DNA from: Flavobacterium sp. MDT1-60
GTDB taxonomy: Bacteria; Bacteroidota; Bacteroidia; Flavobacteriales; Flavobacteriaceae
DNA length: 64,000 bases
Direction of reading: 5' to 3'
Assembly (NCBI RefSeq): GCF_014844035.1
Contig: NZ_CP062159.1
Location: 4,774,001-4,838,000 of the forward strand
The first letter of the stretch is position 1. The number at the start of each line of letters is the position of its first letter. Of this stretch, positions 53,233 to 63,058 are shown in pieces. Below the pieces are notes generated by a model, which worked only from the letters and a program-made list of their open reading frames with translations, did no database searches and was not told the origin of the DNA. The translations under genes were made by a program, and so were the position numbers.

Positions 53233-55524
53233 ATGAAACATCTATATTCCTTTATATTTTTAATAATTAGTACACAAGCACAATCCCAAACAATTAATAA
53301 CACACACACAGACAGCATCGCACAGGATTCTGTAAAGATGTCAAGAAATGAATTGCAAACAGTTGAAATTGTAGGCCGTTCGACAAAAAAATACAACAGC
53401 GATTATTCGTTTGCTGCCACAAAAACTGCAGCATTAAACAAGGATATTCCACAATCTATATCAACGATTACCAAAGAATTAATTGCTGACAAAGGCGCTT
53501 TTTATCTTGCCGATGCCGTGAAGATGGCAAGTGGTGTGATTCCGGCGAGTTATTACAATCAATACACAATTCGTGGAATTAGTCAAAATGAAGAAGGGCA
53601 GATCATAAACGGAATGCGAACAAGACAATACTATTTTCTTCAGCCATTGACCACTAATATCGAACGTGTTGAAGTAATTAAAGGTCCGTCGAGCGCCACA
53701 TTCTCTTCTGTAGATCCTGGCGGAAGCATTAATCTGGTGACCAAAAAACCTTTGGCGGTCGATAGAAAAGAAGTGAGTCTGAGCGTGGGGAGTTTCAGCA
53801 CTTTCCGCGGAAGCTTAGATTTTACGGGACCTCTTAATGAATCTAAAACCCTTTTGTATCGTGTAAACGGAGCATATCAGGAAGCAAAATCATTTCGTGA
53901 TTTAGTGAATAATAAGTCATTTTTGATCTCTCCTTCTTTCAGTTATATCCCAAATGAAAAAACGGCTATTAATACTGAGTTGATATTGAGCAATATGACC
54001 GGAATTCTGGATCGCGGACAGCCTATTTTTGGAGCTGTTGCAGGAGTAACCAGTTTAAATAAAACACCAATTAGCTTAAATCTGGGAGCTCCAGGTGATT
54101 TCTTTAAGTCGAAAGAAATGATTTTCACAACCAGTTTCGCACATAAATTCAGTTCTAAAATTGGTTTTAATGCGCAATATATGAAACAATCCTGGACAGA
54201 AAATCTTCAGGAACACAGAACGACAAACGGTTTTGCGGTTGACATGAACAATCAGCCTGTAACTAGTTTAGCAATGATGCAATTTGTGCAACGCCAGCAA
54301 TATTGGGATATCAACAATTTGAGTACTTATTTTAATTTTGATTTAAAAACCGGAAAGCTCAGGCATAAACTATTAACGGGTTACGATTTAAGCAGTTGGA
54401 ATAAAACCAAAGGCGGCGGACAAAATGCCGCAAGAGGTTATTTATTAAAAGACGGAACCATAGCCAACTCGTTTGTTCCTGCAAACGCTGCTAATTATCA
54501 AACTACAACCGTAGAAGGAGTTGTTCTGCCAAAACCGAATGTCAATTATTTTAATCTAAATAATCCAACTTATACGATAACAAGTGCAGACGATTATACG
54601 CTGAATGTGAGAACTGCATTGCCATCAGCATTAACTACTACAAATGCGATTTACATTCAGGATCAGATTCAGTGGAAAAAATTTACTTTTTTACTTGGTT
54701 TACGAAACGAATGGTTTGAGGACATTACCAATTATGAATCAAACAATGAACTGACCGTCAAGAAATCGGCTCTATTGCCCCGTGTTGGTGTGACTTACGC
54801 GATTAACGATAAAATTAATGTTTATACAACTTATCTTGAAGGGTATCAGCCGCAATCGAATACAGTTACTTTAATGCCACAAACTGGATCTTTACCGGCC
54901 GGAAGTTTGTTTGATCCGCTTGAAAGTAATTTGAAAGAAGCAGGAATAAAAGCTACTTTCTTTAATAATTCAATGAGTTTTAATGCAGCGCTTTACGAAA
55001 TCAATCAGCGCAATATTCTGATGAATGCCAATGATCCTGCAAATCCTGATCTATTGGTTACAAGAGGTGCAGAAAGAAGTCGTGGTTTTGAATGTGATCT
55101 GGCAGGTTACATTACAGCCGATTGGCAAATAAACGCATCATACAGTTACATTGATGCTGAAATTACTAATGATCGCGACGCTTCGTTAATTGGTGCAAGA
55201 AAACAAAATACGCCAAAAAACAGCGCCAATTTATGGACACGCTACAACTTCAACTCCGATTCGTTTTTAAAAGACCTGGGAGTTGGTTTCGGAATGCAAT
55301 ACCAAAGCAGCAAAGTACCCTGGTTTACAAGAGCTTTTACGCTTCCTGATTTTACTGTTTTTGATGCGGCTGTTTATTACAAACCCAACAAAAGCAACAT
55401 GCAGATTGCCCTGAATGCAGGTAATTTATTCAACAAAACCTATTGGTTAGGCGCTCAAAATTATTTGAGATTATTTCCCGGAGCTCCGAGAAATTTCAAC
55501 CTTACCATAACTTATAAATTTTAA
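53233..55524 (+). CDS. TonB-dependent siderophore-type receptor
   Basis: A 763-residue outer-membrane receptor with signal peptide (to about 18, TQAQSQ). There is no STN or carboxypeptidase-like domain, unlike the other two receptors here. The plug (about 60-185) has DIPQSISTITKELIADKGAF, YTIRGISQNEEGQIINGMRT, IERVEVIKGPSSATFSSVDP and GGSINLVTKKP, the classic siderophore-receptor phrases. The barrel ends FNLTITYKF. It is five bases before a permease gene. The ligand may be a ferric or other metal chelate. Confidence 0.94.
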   Translation: MKHLYSFIFLIISTQAQSQTINNTHTDSIAQDSVKMSRNELQTVEIVGRSTKKYNSDYSFAATKTAALNKDIPQSISTITKELIADKGAFYLADAVKMASGVIPASYYNQYTIRGISQNEEGQIINGMRTRQYYFLQPLTTNIERVEVIKGPSSATFSSVDPGGSINLVTKKPLAVDRKEVSLSVGSFSTFRGSLDFTGPLNESKTLLYRVNGAYQEAKSFRDLVNNKSFLISPSFSYIPNEKTAINTELILSNMTGILDRGQPIFGAVAGVTSLNKTPISLNLGAPGDFFKSKEMIFTTSFAHKFSSKIGFNAQYMKQSWTENLQEHRTTNGFAVDMNNQPVTSLAMMQFVQRQQYWDINNLSTYFNFDLKTGKLRHKLLTGYDLSSWNKTKGGGQNAARGYLLKDGTIANSFVPANAANYQTTTVEGVVLPKPNVNYFNLNNPTYTITSADDYTLNVRTALPSALTTTNAIYIQDQIQWKKFTFLLGLRNEWFEDITNYESNNELTVKKSALLPRVGVTYAINDKINVYTTYLEGYQPQSNTVTLMPQTGSLPAGSLFDPLESNLKEAGIKATFFNNSMSFNAALYEINQRNILMNANDPANPDLLVTRGAERSRGFECDLAGYITADWQINASYSYIDAEITNDRDASLIGARKQNTPKNSANLWTRYNFNSDSFLKDLGVGFGMQYQSSKVPWFTRAFTLPDFTVFDAAVYYKPNKSNMQIALNAGNLFNKTYWLGAQNYLRLFPGAPRNFNLTITYKF

Positions 55525-55529
55525 GCTGT

Positions 55530-56981
55530 ATGAAATCATTACACACAGAAATTTTAATTGCCAAACATTTAAAGAACTCTGTTTTTAAGAATACGGCTGT
55601 CTTTATTATTATGCTTTTTATTGGCCTTATCCTACTGTATGCTGTTTTATCGGGTTGGAAAAATTACACCAGCCAAAACAAAACCAGCGAAAAACACCAG
55701 CACGAATCCCGCGAAGACTGGCTGAAAAATCCGGATAAAAACCCACACCGAATGGCACACTACGGAAACTTTGCTTTTAGAAAAAGTACGCCCTTAAGTG
55801 TCTTTGAATTTGGAATGGAACCTTTTTTCGGAAATGCTATCTTTCTGGAAGCGCACAAACAAAACACTGCCAATTTCTCTGAAGCCGGATTCTCCAGCAG
55901 TATGCTCAGATTTGGAGAAATCAGTATTGCAATGGTTTTACAAATTCTAATGCCATTACTGATCTTTTTCTTAGGATTTAATGCGGTCGCAGCTGAAAGA
56001 GAAAACGGCACTTTAAAACTCCTTTTAAGTCAGGGAATCAGTTGGAAACAGCTTTTAATGGGCAAAATTTTAGGTATTGTAAGTGTTATTATGATGCTTT
56101 TTATTCCGACCATTCTGATACTTGTTTTCATTTGGTTACTGCTTCAAAACTTTACAATTTCGGCAGATGAAACGATCAAAATGTTCTTGTTTATTCTCTT
56201 TCATTTTATCTATCTGATCTTCTTTTGCGCCATTGCTGTTCTGATTTCGGCTTCTGGCAAAACACCCAAGAAAGCGTTGATTTCGCTAATCGGAATTTGG
56301 TTAGTTTTTACTATTATTTTGCCAAGAACGACTCAGGCAATTGGGGCTTATATTTATGAAGCACCCTCTAAAATTCAATTTCAGAGTAATATCGAAAAAG
56401 ATATTCTCAAACAAGGAGACAGCCATAACCCAAACGATTTACATTATAAAGCGATCAAAGATTCACTTTTGAGCACTTATAAAGTCGATTCGGTACAGAA
56501 ACTTCCTTTTAATTATTCGGGTTTTATAATGACCGAAGGCGAGAAAATAAGTTCTAAAATATACAATGAACATTTAGAAAAATTACTTACGGTTTACGAA
56601 AAGCAAAACAGTTTTTCTAAAGCAGTTTCTTTTATAGATCCATATATCGCCATCAAGAATTTATCAATGGGGTTATCCAACACTGATTATGATTCGTATA
56701 TCGATTTCCAGAAAAAAGCCGAAGCATATCGCTATAATATGGCACAGAAAATGAATGCCCTGCAGGTAAAATACATCAGTAATATAAAACCGGGACCAAA
56801 CGATAAACCGCTCACAATTGGCAAAGAACATTGGGCTGATATAGCCGAATTTCATTATGAACCAAAAGGAATTACAGACGTTTTAAAATCTGAAATCATT
56901 TCTGTTATTTCCATTATTCTCTGGATTATTATGCTTTTTGTTTTCATTCGAATTGCAGCCAAAAACCTTAAAGCCATATAA
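55530..56981 (+). CDS. ABC-2 permease, DUF3526 family (subunit 1)
   Basis: A 483-residue membrane protein. TM1 lies at about 20-40. A large outside loop has the family phrase DKNPHRMAHYGNFAFRKSTP and FFGNAIFLEAHKQN. Helices at about 127-150, 175-200, 212-236 and 243-262 follow, then a second loop and a last helix at 457-478. The coupling phrase is AAERENGTLKLLLSQGISWK. It starts five bases after the receptor gene and is two bases before its sister permease. Confidence 0.92.
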   Translation: MKSLHTEILIAKHLKNSVFKNTAVFIIMLFIGLILLYAVLSGWKNYTSQNKTSEKHQHESREDWLKNPDKNPHRMAHYGNFAFRKSTPLSVFEFGMEPFFGNAIFLEAHKQNTANFSEAGFSSSMLRFGEISIAMVLQILMPLLIFFLGFNAVAAERENGTLKLLLSQGISWKQLLMGKILGIVSVIMMLFIPTILILVFIWLLLQNFTISADETIKMFLFILFHFIYLIFFCAIAVLISASGKTPKKALISLIGIWLVFTIILPRTTQAIGAYIYEAPSKIQFQSNIEKDILKQGDSHNPNDLHYKAIKDSLLSTYKVDSVQKLPFNYSGFIMTEGEKISSKIYNEHLEKLLTVYEKQNSFSKAVSFIDPYIAIKNLSMGLSNTDYDSYIDFQKKAEAYRYNMAQKMNALQVKYISNIKPGPNDKPLTIGKEHWADIAEFHYEPKGITDVLKSEIISVISIILWIIMLFVFIRIAAKNLKAI

Positions 56982-56983
56982 TT

Positions 56984-58339
56984 ATGTTAGCATTACTTTT
57001 TAAAAATTTCATACGATCAAAAGGAACCAAAATTGGGCTTATTTTTCTTTTACTAATCTGTTTTATAAGTCTTTTAATTGGACAGCAATTTCAGGAAAAA
57101 CAACAAAACAATATTGTTGAAGCTGTCAATTATCAAAAAAAACATATTGCCAGAAATGCAGCCTTTCATAAAGATGAAATGGGACTTCTGCTCTATTATA
57201 TTAAATTTTCACTGATCAATAAAACGTTGCCTATTAATAGTTTGTCCATTGGTCAGCGCGATGTAAACCCGTCGATACAAAGTGTTACGATTCGGGGTTT
57301 AGAAGGACAGAAATACGACTCAGAACTTAATAATCCGAATAATCTGTTATCTGGAAATATCGATTTTAGTTTTGTTCTGATTTATCTTTTTCCGCTGTTA
57401 ATCATCGTGTTTTCCTATAATTTAGTCTCGGAAGAAAAAGAAAGCGGGACCTGGAAAATCGTGGCGACTCAAAGTGGAAACACGTTTTTATACATTCTGA
57501 AATTATTTTATATCCGAATTTTAAGTCTGATTGCACTTTTAACAATTGTGCTTTTTATCGCTGTATTGTTTTTGAACATTCCTTTTGACAAATCACTTCT
57601 AACCTTTTATATCATTGGTTTTTTATACATTTTATTTTGGTTTGCAATTTGTTTTTTTATTGTTTCATTGCATAAAAATTCAAATTTCAATGCCGTTATT
57701 TTGTTAACGATTTGGTTGTTTCTAATCATTATTTTGCCTGCTACTATCAATACTTATATTGTCAATCAATACCCAATTCCCGAAGCTTTAGAATTAACCG
57801 TTAAGCAGCGAAATGCCTATCACGAAAAATGGGATATGGATAAAAAAATCACAATGGATCAATTCTATGATCACTATCCACAATTTGCACATTATCCTTT
57901 GCCCAATACAGAGTTCAGCTGGCTTTGGTATTATGCCATGCAACAAGCGGGAGATGACGATTCGGTAAAACAATCTCAGGAATTAGAAAACAAATTAGAA
58001 CAACGAAATAGAGCAAGTCAGCTTATTGCGCAATTTGTTCCCACTTTGCATGCGCAAATTCAGCTTAATGAAATTGCCAAAGCCGATTTAGGAAATCAGC
58101 TTTTGTTTTTGAAAGAAACGAAGCAGTTTCACGAAAAAATGCGATTGTATTTTTATTCCAAAATATTTGATAATGCTGATGTGAGCAAAGAAAACTGGTC
58201 TAAATTTAAAGTTGAAACTTTCAATGATTCTTCTGAAACTAGCTTTTCAAAAGCATTTTTACCATTATTGATTTTTAATTTAGCATTAATTGGTTTAGGA
58301 TGGATGAATTTTAGAAAAAGTAAAAATTATTTTTTTTAA
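56984..58339 (+). CDS. ABC-2 permease, DUF3526 family (subunit 2)
   Basis: A 451-residue sister of the preceding permease and probably its heterodimer partner. TM1 lies at about 13-32. The periplasmic loop is shorter and lacks the PHRMAHYG phrase. EEKESGTWKIVATQSGN is the coupling region, helices lie between about 127 and 260, and the last is at about 427-443. It ends the operon. No terminator stem was found directly behind it. Confidence 0.91.
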   Translation: MLALLFKNFIRSKGTKIGLIFLLLICFISLLIGQQFQEKQQNNIVEAVNYQKKHIARNAAFHKDEMGLLLYYIKFSLINKTLPINSLSIGQRDVNPSIQSVTIRGLEGQKYDSELNNPNNLLSGNIDFSFVLIYLFPLLIIVFSYNLVSEEKESGTWKIVATQSGNTFLYILKLFYIRILSLIALLTIVLFIAVLFLNIPFDKSLLTFYIIGFLYILFWFAICFFIVSLHKNSNFNAVILLTIWLFLIIILPATINTYIVNQYPIPEALELTVKQRNAYHEKWDMDKKITMDQFYDHYPQFAHYPLPNTEFSWLWYYAMQQAGDDDSVKQSQELENKLEQRNRASQLIAQFVPTLHAQIQLNEIAKADLGNQLLFLKETKQFHEKMRLYFYSKIFDNADVSKENWSKFKVETFNDSSETSFSKAFLPLLIFNLALIGLGWMNFRKSKNYFF

Positions 58340-58550
58340 AGGATATTAAATTATTGGTTTTTGAAATCAGTTTAAATAATAAAAATTTAAGTTTTAGGAA
58401 AATAGCAAATTGAAATTACTGATGTTTCTAATTTTGTTTTATTAGGACAATAATTGATGTTCCGACCTCTCTTTCAAGATCGGATATAATAATTCAAAAA
58501 ATTAAGAATATTGCAGTTCCAATTAGGACAATAATAGCTGGAAACTAAGC

Positions 58551-58594
58551 AACTCCCAGAATACTTGATTCGTCAAATGTATTTTATGGGAGTT
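58551..58594 (-). terminator. Hairpin at the end of the lipoprotein hydrolase gene
   Basis: AACTCCCA (58551-58558) and TGGGAGTT (58587-58594), extended inward by AATAC/GTATT, form a long stem. One arm overlaps the last codons of the minus-strand gene. It may serve either strand; the T tail is weak on both. Confidence 0.45.
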
Positions 58595-59486
58595 TTGATA
58601 GTAATAATTTAATATTTCCTAAAACAAGATTAGGTTCTTCAAGTTGGATAAAATGTCCTGATTTTACTGTTGCGATCTGGGTAAAATCAGTTACCCCAGA
58701 CTTTAGGAATTCTTTAGATTCATACCATAGTTGCCTGTCGGCAGCATTATGTTCGGCATCAGTTTTCATACTTGTTATTGCAATAACCGGCACGTCAGGC
58801 AGATTGGGTAATCCGGACATATATTTTAAATCTTCAATTAATTCCAGGGTTTCTAATGCAATTCCGGAATTTGCACCATAAGCTGTTTTATAAGTAGCAT
58901 AAAACAAATCTATTTGTTCCTGCGAAAAATGATTATACTTTTCATGAGTAGCATCAACAAATAGTAAGCCGCCAACTTTTGAAGGATTTTTTATAGCATA
59001 ATCCCTAATAATCAATCCTCCTAATGAATGTCCAACAAGTATTACTTTTCTGTTATTTGCGAATTGATCTATTACTTTTTCAAGCTCAATTCTCAATTTA
59101 TTTATATCACGAGGTTCAGTATTGGAACCTGATTTTCCATAACCGGCTCTGTCGTATAATAAAACATCAGAATTTAGGAAATTGGATATTGATAAAATCT
59201 CTGAAGATTTTCCTGTGCTGTACCAGGATGTATGATCATTTCCGTGACCTGATTCAAAAACAACTAAATATTTTGATTTTTTTGAAACAGTATAAGCCAT
59301 CAGTTTATGGGTTTCGAGATCTACAGTTGTTCCCTGATATTCGGGGTTATCATTTTCATTATTGTCTGAGCAGGATACAAAAGAAACTGCATAAATAGTG
59401 AATACTAAAAGACTTGATAATCTAATTATACTGGCTTTAGTATAACTGCTTTTTCCTGATGTTCTTTTAAAGATTGTTAATGACAT
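58584..59486 (-). CDS. Alpha/beta hydrolase lipoprotein
   Basis: A 300-residue hydrolase with a long n-region and a lipobox VSFVSCSDN (Cys39), so it is membrane-anchored. The nucleophile elbow is VGHSLGGLIIRDYA. VVFESGHGNDHTSW gives the oxyanion loop (HG-type reads ESGHG), and the C-terminal His is in SGHFIQLEEP. The family is broad (lipase, esterase). It is monocistronic and adjacent to a membrane AraC regulator on the same strand, 143 bases upstream. Confidence 0.88.
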   Translation of the reverse strand: MSLTIFKRTSGKSSYTKASIIRLSSLLVFTIYAVSFVSCSDNNENDNPEYQGTTVDLETHKLMAYTVSKKSKYLVVFESGHGNDHTSWYSTGKSSEILSISNFLNSDVLLYDRAGYGKSGSNTEPRDINKLRIELEKVIDQFANNRKVILVGHSLGGLIIRDYAIKNPSKVGGLLFVDATHEKYNHFSQEQIDLFYATYKTAYGANSGIALETLELIEDLKYMSGLPNLPDVPVIAITSMKTDAEHNAADRQLWYESKEFLKSGVTDFTQIATVKSGHFIQLEEPNLVLGNIKLLLSKLP

Positions 59487-59628
59487 TTTTAGATTTTTTT
59501 AAAGATAAATTCCATGCAAATATCATTGTTATTTATACTCATAAAGTTCTGATTTATGAATCAGAACCTATTTTAAAATACCTCAAAGATGCCATTACAA
59601 TCTAAAAATTGCATTATAAAATTTTACT

Positions 59629-60763
59629 TCAATATTTAGAATTGTTTTTAAATTCAGATGGAGTTTGACCGGTGCTTTTCTTGAAAGTGGTGTTAAAGAC
59701 CGTCTTCGAATTGAAGCCAACTTCAAAACCGATTCCCATTAAGCTAAAGTGTTGCATGTTGGGATTCTGAATCATTTTTTTTGCTTCTTCGATTCTATAT
59801 CTATTAATAAATTGATGAAAATTTTCACCACAGCTATTATTGATTATGTATGAAAGAATATGTGACGAAATATTCAGCTGAGAAGCCAGTTTGAACAAAC
59901 TCAATTCAGGATCCAAAAAAGGTTTTTTATTGTCCATTAATTGAATTAAATCAGATTTCATTGCTTCTAATTCATTATCTGAGATTAGTTTTTTCTTATT
60001 TTCTTCCAAACTTGAATTCTCAATTGTAATGGCGTCAATTTCTTCTTTTTCTTGTTTATCAAGATCAAACAACTCTTTCTGTTTTAATGAAAAATAAGCA
60101 ATGTAAAAAAATGCCGCCAAGATAAATCAGACTAGCAAATTGGTCAAAATAGATATTATTTCTGGCTAGTTTAAAAACATTGTCAATTAACCAAAGTCCA
60201 GTTATGATTAATATACAAACTACCACTTGCTTTAACCATTTCAAATCGATTGCATCCATGTTTGAAGTGTACAAAAATAATTTTTTTTGATAGGCAATAA
60301 TTTTTCCATACGCCATTACACAATAGATAATCACTTGAAGACAAAAAACTAGATTAAAAACATTAATGATTATAACCGCGTTTTTTTTATCCGCAACTGT
60401 AGGTGATTTTACGTCGATGAATAGTGAAATCAGAAGCAAAAATAAGATTATGAAGGCAAAAATAAAATGAAGATTATCTCTTACTCGCCATTTTCTGGTG
60501 GGTTTAATAAAATAAGAAACGCTAAAATAAAAAACCGGGGCTATAATAAAATCGGTTATACCAATGAAATCATTTATTAGCATTCTGGTTTTCAAAGAAC
60601 CGGCTTTTTCCAATAAATCATTAAACTCAAGAAGAAATATACACAAAATAAAACAACCAAACCATCGATTAACTTTGCTGTTAGCCTGATTAAGATTTGC
60701 AAAGATTAAAAAGGCAAGCAGTAGAGTTGTTCCCAGAATAAGGAAACCAAGTAGTTGATCCAT
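59629..60763 (-). pseudogene. Membrane-bound AraC family regulator, split by a one-base slip
   Basis: From 60763 a 232-residue frame gives about seven membrane helices (MDQLLGFLILGTTLLLAFLI to LIYLGG), then goes out of frame. A second frame, read from about 60118, continues as FYIAYFSLKQKELFDLDKQE and ends in an AraC helix-turn-helix (FKLASQLNISSHILSYIINN and SLMGIGFEVGFNSKTVFNTT) at 59629. Removing one base from the A7 run at 60105-60111 joins them as LGGIFYIAYFSLKQK. The 7TM-AraC architecture is common in Bacteroidota. It is either a sequencing error or a real on/off slip. Confidence 0.85.
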
Positions 60764-61116
60764 TAAAAAACAAATTTGTAGGTGATAAAATTACTAAATA
60801 TATAGAAGTAAAGAGTACAGGAAATATCATAACTGGATGAAATTCGCAAATGGGAAAACAAAAGAATAAACAAAGGGGGGAAAACATAACTTTTAAACGA
60901 AAAAACATTTACATCCTGAGGGGTTTCGAATCAATATTTCCAGTAAAAACAGGATTACTAAATATTAGTGAATTGTAAACAAAATTGAATCTGAAAAAAA
61001 TTTGAGTTTACTTATTTTAAAGTTCAGTGACTTAATTGGGGGATTGGGTTAAATACTCAAAAGATTACCATCTAACTCCCTCTATCTTGCGGGCTTAATC
61101 CTAAAAACTGATCTTA
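60764..61116. other. Divergent gap between regulator and barrel gene
   Basis: No gene is seen. A run of six G at 60874-60879 and TATCTTGC near 61084 (a weak -7 match for the plus strand) are the only landmarks. Confidence 0.35.
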
Positions 61117-61749
61117 ATGAAAAAGTTAAACACAATAATTTTGTTATTTTTCACAACGCTTTTAATGGCACAAAATGAAGCCGATTTATCAAAAAATTTC
61201 TCGATGGATTTTGGAGGTTCTTTTGGAGTCTTCTCCCCTTTTAAAAGTTCCAGCAAAGGTTTTCCAGATGATAAGAATCAGCTTGGATCCAATGGGGTAA
61301 CTTTTCTTCAACTCAATTACAAAGAACATTATTTTACAAAATTACAGTTTGGTCAAACTACTGTCTCTTACAAATCAATCCAGAATTCTAATGGCTTTAA
61401 TTCTATAATCGATTCTAAGGCAAACAGCACTACAATTGGGATAAATCTGGGGTATCAATACAAAATAAAAAGCTGGCAGCCTTTTATAATGTTAGGATCA
61501 GGAACTTCTTTTATAGATTCTCCTAAAACAACCTTAATAAATGAAAACACAATAAGTTATACCACTAAAACCGGTAATTACTTGTATCTGTCCGGAAGCC
61601 TGGGAGTAAATTATATATTTAACCGATATTTTATTGTTTCTCTGGAAGGACAAGCTTCTACACTTCCAACAATACCTTCAGGATCTGATACCCATTTAAG
61701 CGGTATGAGTATTCAGCTCGGATTAAAATCATATCTTTTTAGTTTCTAA
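61117..61749 (+). CDS. Outer-membrane beta-barrel protein
   Basis: A 210-residue protein with signal peptide (to LMAQ, about 19) and alternating barrel strands (SMDFGGSFGVFSPF, FLQLNYKEHYFTKLQFG, IGINLGYQYKIKSWQPFIML, YIFNRYFIVSLEGQAS), ending in SIQLGLKSYLFSF with the terminal Phe of outer-membrane proteins. No known function. It is followed 13 bases later by a small conserved gene, and then a LytS/LytTR pair. Confidence 0.82.
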   Translation: MKKLNTIILLFFTTLLMAQNEADLSKNFSMDFGGSFGVFSPFKSSSKGFPDDKNQLGSNGVTFLQLNYKEHYFTKLQFGQTTVSYKSIQNSNGFNSIIDSKANSTTIGINLGYQYKIKSWQPFIMLGSGTSFIDSPKTTLINENTISYTTKTGNYLYLSGSLGVNYIFNRYFIVSLEGQASTLPTIPSGSDTHLSGMSIQLGLKSYLFSF

Positions 61750-61762
61750 ATAGTTTTCATGC

Positions 61763-61975
61763 ATGATAGTTTCAGTCTACAAAACAAATGTTAATACAAA
61801 AACTAAGTTAAGAAAAGTAAAACCTGTTCTTAATACAATACTTTTGAACTGTAAATGGAATTTCGATTTAGAAGACTGTGATAAAATTCTAAGGGTGGAA
61901 AGCCAAAAAAGTTATTCCGGTTTTTTAATAACGGAGCTTCATAAAATTGGAATACACTGCGAAGAATTATTTTAG
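61763..61975 (+). CDS. Small conserved protein, HMA-like fold without CxxC
   Basis: A 70-residue cytoplasmic protein. The order of strand, helix, strand, strand, helix (MIVSVYKTNV, LNTILLNCKWNFDLEDCDKI, LRVES, FLITELHKIGIHCEEL) resembles ferredoxin-fold metal chaperones, but the CxxC is missing. Only Cys at CKW, DCD and HCE remain. LEDCDKILR is a phrase I recall from short uncharacterised Bacteroidota proteins. It sits between a barrel gene and a histidine kinase gene. Function unknown. Confidence 0.65.
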   Translation: MIVSVYKTNVNTKTKLRKVKPVLNTILLNCKWNFDLEDCDKILRVESQKSYSGFLITELHKIGIHCEELF

Positions 61976-62008
61976 ATTTAACAAATAGATTATTATTTAT
62001 AATTTTAT

Positions 62009-63049
62009 ATGAAGTACACAAGGCACTATAAATATTTACGCTTGTATGGATATCCTGTTTTTGCTGTTTTTCTTAATCTTATTCTTATCCTTTTGAATTC
62101 TGATGAGAGCAATATTAAAGACTGGAAGTTTTATAATAATACTGATTTTGTAATTGAAGGATTGTTCTGTCTGATCTTTACAATTGCATTATTTGAAACA
62201 GGACTATGGTTATCTAAAATTATTAACGCTACATCTGTCTTGAAAAAAAATGGCAGTCTGCGATTCATTTTTAAGTTACTATTGCATATTCTAATTGTAA
62301 GTATTCTTGTTATTTTATTTTTTAACATTGATTTTCCGCAAAAATATGGGTATAATGACCTGGTTGTTCGACGGGCATTAATTATTGGTTTCATATTCTC
62401 CATATTAATAACTACAGGTTTTACTGCCGAGGAACTTCTCATAAAATGGAACGAGAGCGAACTTGAAGCTAGTGAAAATAAAAAACAGGCATTACAATCT
62501 GAACTCAATGCCCTGAAGCTTCAATTAGATCCGCACTTCCTTTTTAACAATCTGAGCACACTTACTTCTCTTATTGAAGAAAATCAGGAGACTGCCGTAC
62601 AGTACGTCTCCAATCTTTCTGCAGTTTATCGTTATGTTTTGTCCAATAGAAACAAAAATATGATTGTTTTAAAAACAGAACTCGATTTTATCAAAGAATA
62701 TTTATTTTTATACCAAATAAGATATGGGCCGTCTATTGTTATTAATATTACAGGTGAGACTCAAAATTTAAATAAATTTATAGCACCCCTGACACTGCAG
62801 CTTTTGATTGAAAATGCTATAAAGCATAATTCCTTCTCTACAACTACACCTCTTATTATTAATATAAATTATCAGAATGACTGGATAATTGTTGACAATA
62901 ACAAATCGGCCAAATTTACAAAAGAACCCGGTGAAGGAATTGGTCTTGCACATATTCACCATAGTTACAAGCTCTTAGGTAACACAATTCCTGTTATACA
63001 TGATTTGGAAACTACTTTTGAAGTTAGAGTTCCGTTATTAAACAATTAA
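62009..63049 (+). CDS. LytS-type sensor histidine kinase
   Basis: A 346-residue membrane kinase. Four helices lie in residues 12-140, followed by a short coiled coil (about 145-172). The His_kinase domain has LKLQLDPHFLFNNLSTLTSL with His176, and the ATPase lid is APLTLQLLIENAIKHNSF with GEGIGLAHIHHSYKLLG. It senses through its membrane part; no extracellular domain is present. Nine bases later its LytTR partner begins. Confidence 0.95.
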   Translation: MKYTRHYKYLRLYGYPVFAVFLNLILILLNSDESNIKDWKFYNNTDFVIEGLFCLIFTIALFETGLWLSKIINATSVLKKNGSLRFIFKLLLHILIVSILVILFFNIDFPQKYGYNDLVVRRALIIGFIFSILITTGFTAEELLIKWNESELEASENKKQALQSELNALKLQLDPHFLFNNLSTLTSLIEENQETAVQYVSNLSAVYRYVLSNRNKNMIVLKTELDFIKEYLFLYQIRYGPSIVINITGETQNLNKFIAPLTLQLLIENAIKHNSFSTTTPLIININYQNDWIIVDNNKSAKFTKEPGEGIGLAHIHHSYKLLGNTIPVIHDLETTFEVRVPLLNN

Positions 63050-63058
63050 AAATATTTT

